Assembly (NCBI GenBank): GCA_019429305.1
Contig: JAHYIR010000016.1
Location: 1-42,546 of the forward strand
From: Candidatus Cloacimonadota bacterium
GTDB lineage: Bacteria; Cloacimonadota; Cloacimonadia; Cloacimonadales; JAJBBL01
Length of the DNA: 42,546 nucleotides
Direction: 5' to 3'
Both the position numbers and the translations under genes were made by a program. Shown piece after piece: positions 41,403-42,546 of this stretch; within the stretch, counting starts at the first letter, position 1; the number at the start of each line of letters is the position of its first letter. The notes under the pieces are model-generated. The model made no database searches. It was not told the origin of the DNA and saw only the letters and a list, made by a program, of their open reading frames with translations.

Positions 41403-41575
41403 ACCGGCTGAAGCCGGTGATCCAGCCGGCTAAAGCCAGCGTTCCGGCTTGTTAACCTTCCAATGGACTTACTTTTCTTCCGCCGAAGCGTCATATTGTT
41501 TTTTTTCCTCTGTGTTCTCCGTGTCTCCGTGGTGAAATATTTTTTCTTCTTGATTTGCATCCAATGGACTTGCTA
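41403..41575. repeat. CTGAAG hairpin pair and inverted copy of 30781-30900
   Basis: 41403-41418 is a hairpin ACCGGCTGAAGCCGGT, followed by GCCGGCTAAAGCC. 41455-41575 is the inverse of 30781-30900, including the CTCTGTGTTCTCCGTGTCTC motif and CCAATGGACTTGCT at both ends. A pyrimidine-rich tract (CTCTCCCTCTCTCAGTCTCT) follows to about 41695. No gene. Confidence 0.78.
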
Positions 41576-41698
41576 TCATTCCTCAGGTTTTTTATACTTA
41601 CTACATACTATCTACTACTTAAATTTTTCTTTTTCGCTCAGACTCCTAATCTCTCCCTCTCTCAGTCTCTCTGTCTCATCATCTCTCCCTCTAGTACT

Positions 41699-41758
41699 GT
41701 CACCCTGAGTGTTCTGCAATTACTACTTGCTCAACCCTGCAGAATGTATCGAAGGGTC
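41699..41758. mobile_element. Left half of the GTCATCCTGAGTG palindromic element
   Basis: GTCACCCTGAGTG, then the TTCTGCA / TGCAGAA hairpin, then TGTATCGAAGGG. The right half is missing; the 30-bp tandem array begins 20 bp later. Confidence 0.75.
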
Positions 41759-41778
41759 GACAAATATTATACAAGCCT

Positions 41779-41911
41779 TTTGTCATCTCGACTGAAGTAT
41801 CCTTCCTCTTTGTCATCTCGACTGAAGTATCCTTCCTCTTTGTCATCTCGACTGGAGCATCCTTCCTCTTTGTCATCTCGACTGGAGCGAAGCGTAATGG
41901 AGAGATCTCAT
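41779..41911. repeat. 30-bp tandem array derived from the GTCATCTCGACTG repeat
   Basis: Three 30-bp units (41779-41808, 41809-41838, 41839-41868) begin TTTGTCATCTCGACTG and end ATCCTTCCTC. They are followed by one complete repeat ending GCGTAATGGAGAGATCTCA. Units 1 and 2 are identical (GAAGTATCC), while unit 3 reads GGAGCATCC. A shorter version of the same array lies at ~42365-42435. Because 30 is a multiple of 3, the array reads as a repetitive peptide in open frames, but no gene features accompany it. Confidence 0.9.
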
Positions 41912-42041
41912 AACAGACTTAGTTATATTAAACTACTTTCTTTTGTACCGACAAAAGACCCGAGGAATTGACTTCTTCGTGGCTGCTTCCGAGAGCGGCG
42001 AAGCCAACGTAACAAAGAAAACCTCCCGACTTACTTTAAAT

Positions 42042-42325
42042 TACTTTCTTTTTCATCGGAAAAAGAAAGTAACAAAGAAAACCTCCCGGCTCTACAATTA
42101 ACGGTTAAAAACCTTCTCGTCTCTGCTTCTTCGCTAAACTCCTCGCTCCGCTCGTCTAACAGTAGCTGCGAAGCAGATCCTCGTACGGTTTTCTTCACAC
42201 CGTTAACTGTAATGCCGGATGATCTATTCCCGCCCACCACCCAAATGGAGTGTAGCTCCATACCTGCGACTGAAGTCGCAGGCTATTATATAGCACCCAT
42301 AAAGGGTGCTGTCGGAGTAAAGCAA
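42042..42325. repeat. Copy 2 of the ~285-bp dispersed repeat
   Basis: Same order and orientation as 15461-15745: a CTTTCTTTTTC hairpin, CCTCCCGGCTCTACAATTAA, GTAATGCCGGAT, CACCCAAATGGAG..CTCCAT, CCTGCGACTGAAGTCGCAGG (42263-42282) and AGCACCC / GGGTGCT. A truncated third copy lies at ~41935-42030, interrupted by CGAGGAATTGACTTCTTCGT and following sequence. The copies differ by scattered substitutions. Confidence 0.88.
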
Positions 42326-42364
42326 GATATTATTTTTGTCATCCGGATTGAAGCTTCCTTTTCA

Positions 42365-42546
42365 TTGTCATCTCGACTGGAGCATCCTTCCTCTTTGTCA
42401 TCTCGACTGGAGCGAAGCGTAATGGAGAGATCTCATCACCGACTTACTTCTATCCCCATCAATATAAGATCATGCCCCGATAGGGGTATGAAATATAATA
42501 GCCAGACATTTCAATGTCTGGGAATAGGAAACACATCAAATAAAAA
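42365..42546. repeat. Second short tandem array and a two-hairpin module at the window end
   Basis: ~42365-42435 has one 30-bp unit plus a complete GTCATCTCGACTGGAGCG...GAGATCTCA repeat. 42468-42521 is a module with ATGCCCC / GGGGTAT and CCAGACATTTCAATGTCTGG. The window ends inside non-coding sequence. Confidence 0.8.

Noticed and set aside
41555-41971. Frame encoding a repetitive RLKYPSSLSS peptide
   Set aside because: It is just the translation of the 30-bp tandem array and an adjoining pyrimidine tract. No start signal or conserved domain.

Overview
The window looks like a chromosomal segment of an AT-rich, anaerobic, diderm bacterium. GmhA and a secretin imply an outer membrane. A multisubunit [FeFe]-hydrogenase with HydF and HydG implies fermentation or syntrophy. 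The AmrA/AmrB pair, tricorn protease, EFR1-type flavodoxin/ferredoxin and very repeat-rich spacers together resemble Candidatus Cloacimonadota. That assignment is an inference from gene content, not proven by any marker here.

Region 1 (1-6146) is housekeeping: 3' end of gmhA, a HhH-GPD DNA glycosylase, a tRNA-Gly/Cys/Leu cluster (minus), a minus-strand operon (isochorismatase-like hydrolase, MEMO/AmrB, AMMECR1/AmrA), then a plus-strand operon (TrmH-family methyltransferase, tRNA-dihydrouridine synthase, TPR protein). Region 2 (6161-8091, minus) is an ECF sigma factor, a single-pass membrane protein and an exported double-PDZ protein, plausibly an envelope-stress circuit. Region 3 (8255-15292, minus) is the hydrogenase block: HndB-like protein, HydC, HydB, HydA, then HydG and HydF. 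Two thioredoxin-like domains in it have lost their iron-sulfur ligands. Region 4 (15959-24239) holds a tricorn protease, an EFR1-type protein, tRNA-Arg and a hybrid histidine kinase, separated by repeats.

Region 5 (24873-41358) is a compact type IV pilus / type II secretion-like locus in two divergent arms. The minus arm is PilT, a PilM-PilN fusion, a PilO-PilP fusion and a minimal secretin. The plus arm is PilC, PilB and an unusual protein joining a response-regulator receiver to a degenerate PilT-type ATPase. Between the arms lie three pilin-like genes with odd MG-QQQ leaders and one small membrane protein. Two pilin-like genes and the small protein are preceded by sigma-54-type -24/-12 promoters with exact GG-N10-GC spacing. 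No prepilin peptidase is present. The hybrid kinase and the receiver domain suggest that the pilus is controlled by phosphorelay.

From about 15.4 kb onward the spacers are packed with short structured repeats: nested MITE-like palindromes, hairpin modules with covarying stems, a 30-bp tandem array, a ~285-bp dispersed repeat, a 153-bp duplication and a perfect 50-bp palindrome. The first 15 kb is nearly free of them. No CRISPR array, prophage or transposase gene was seen.
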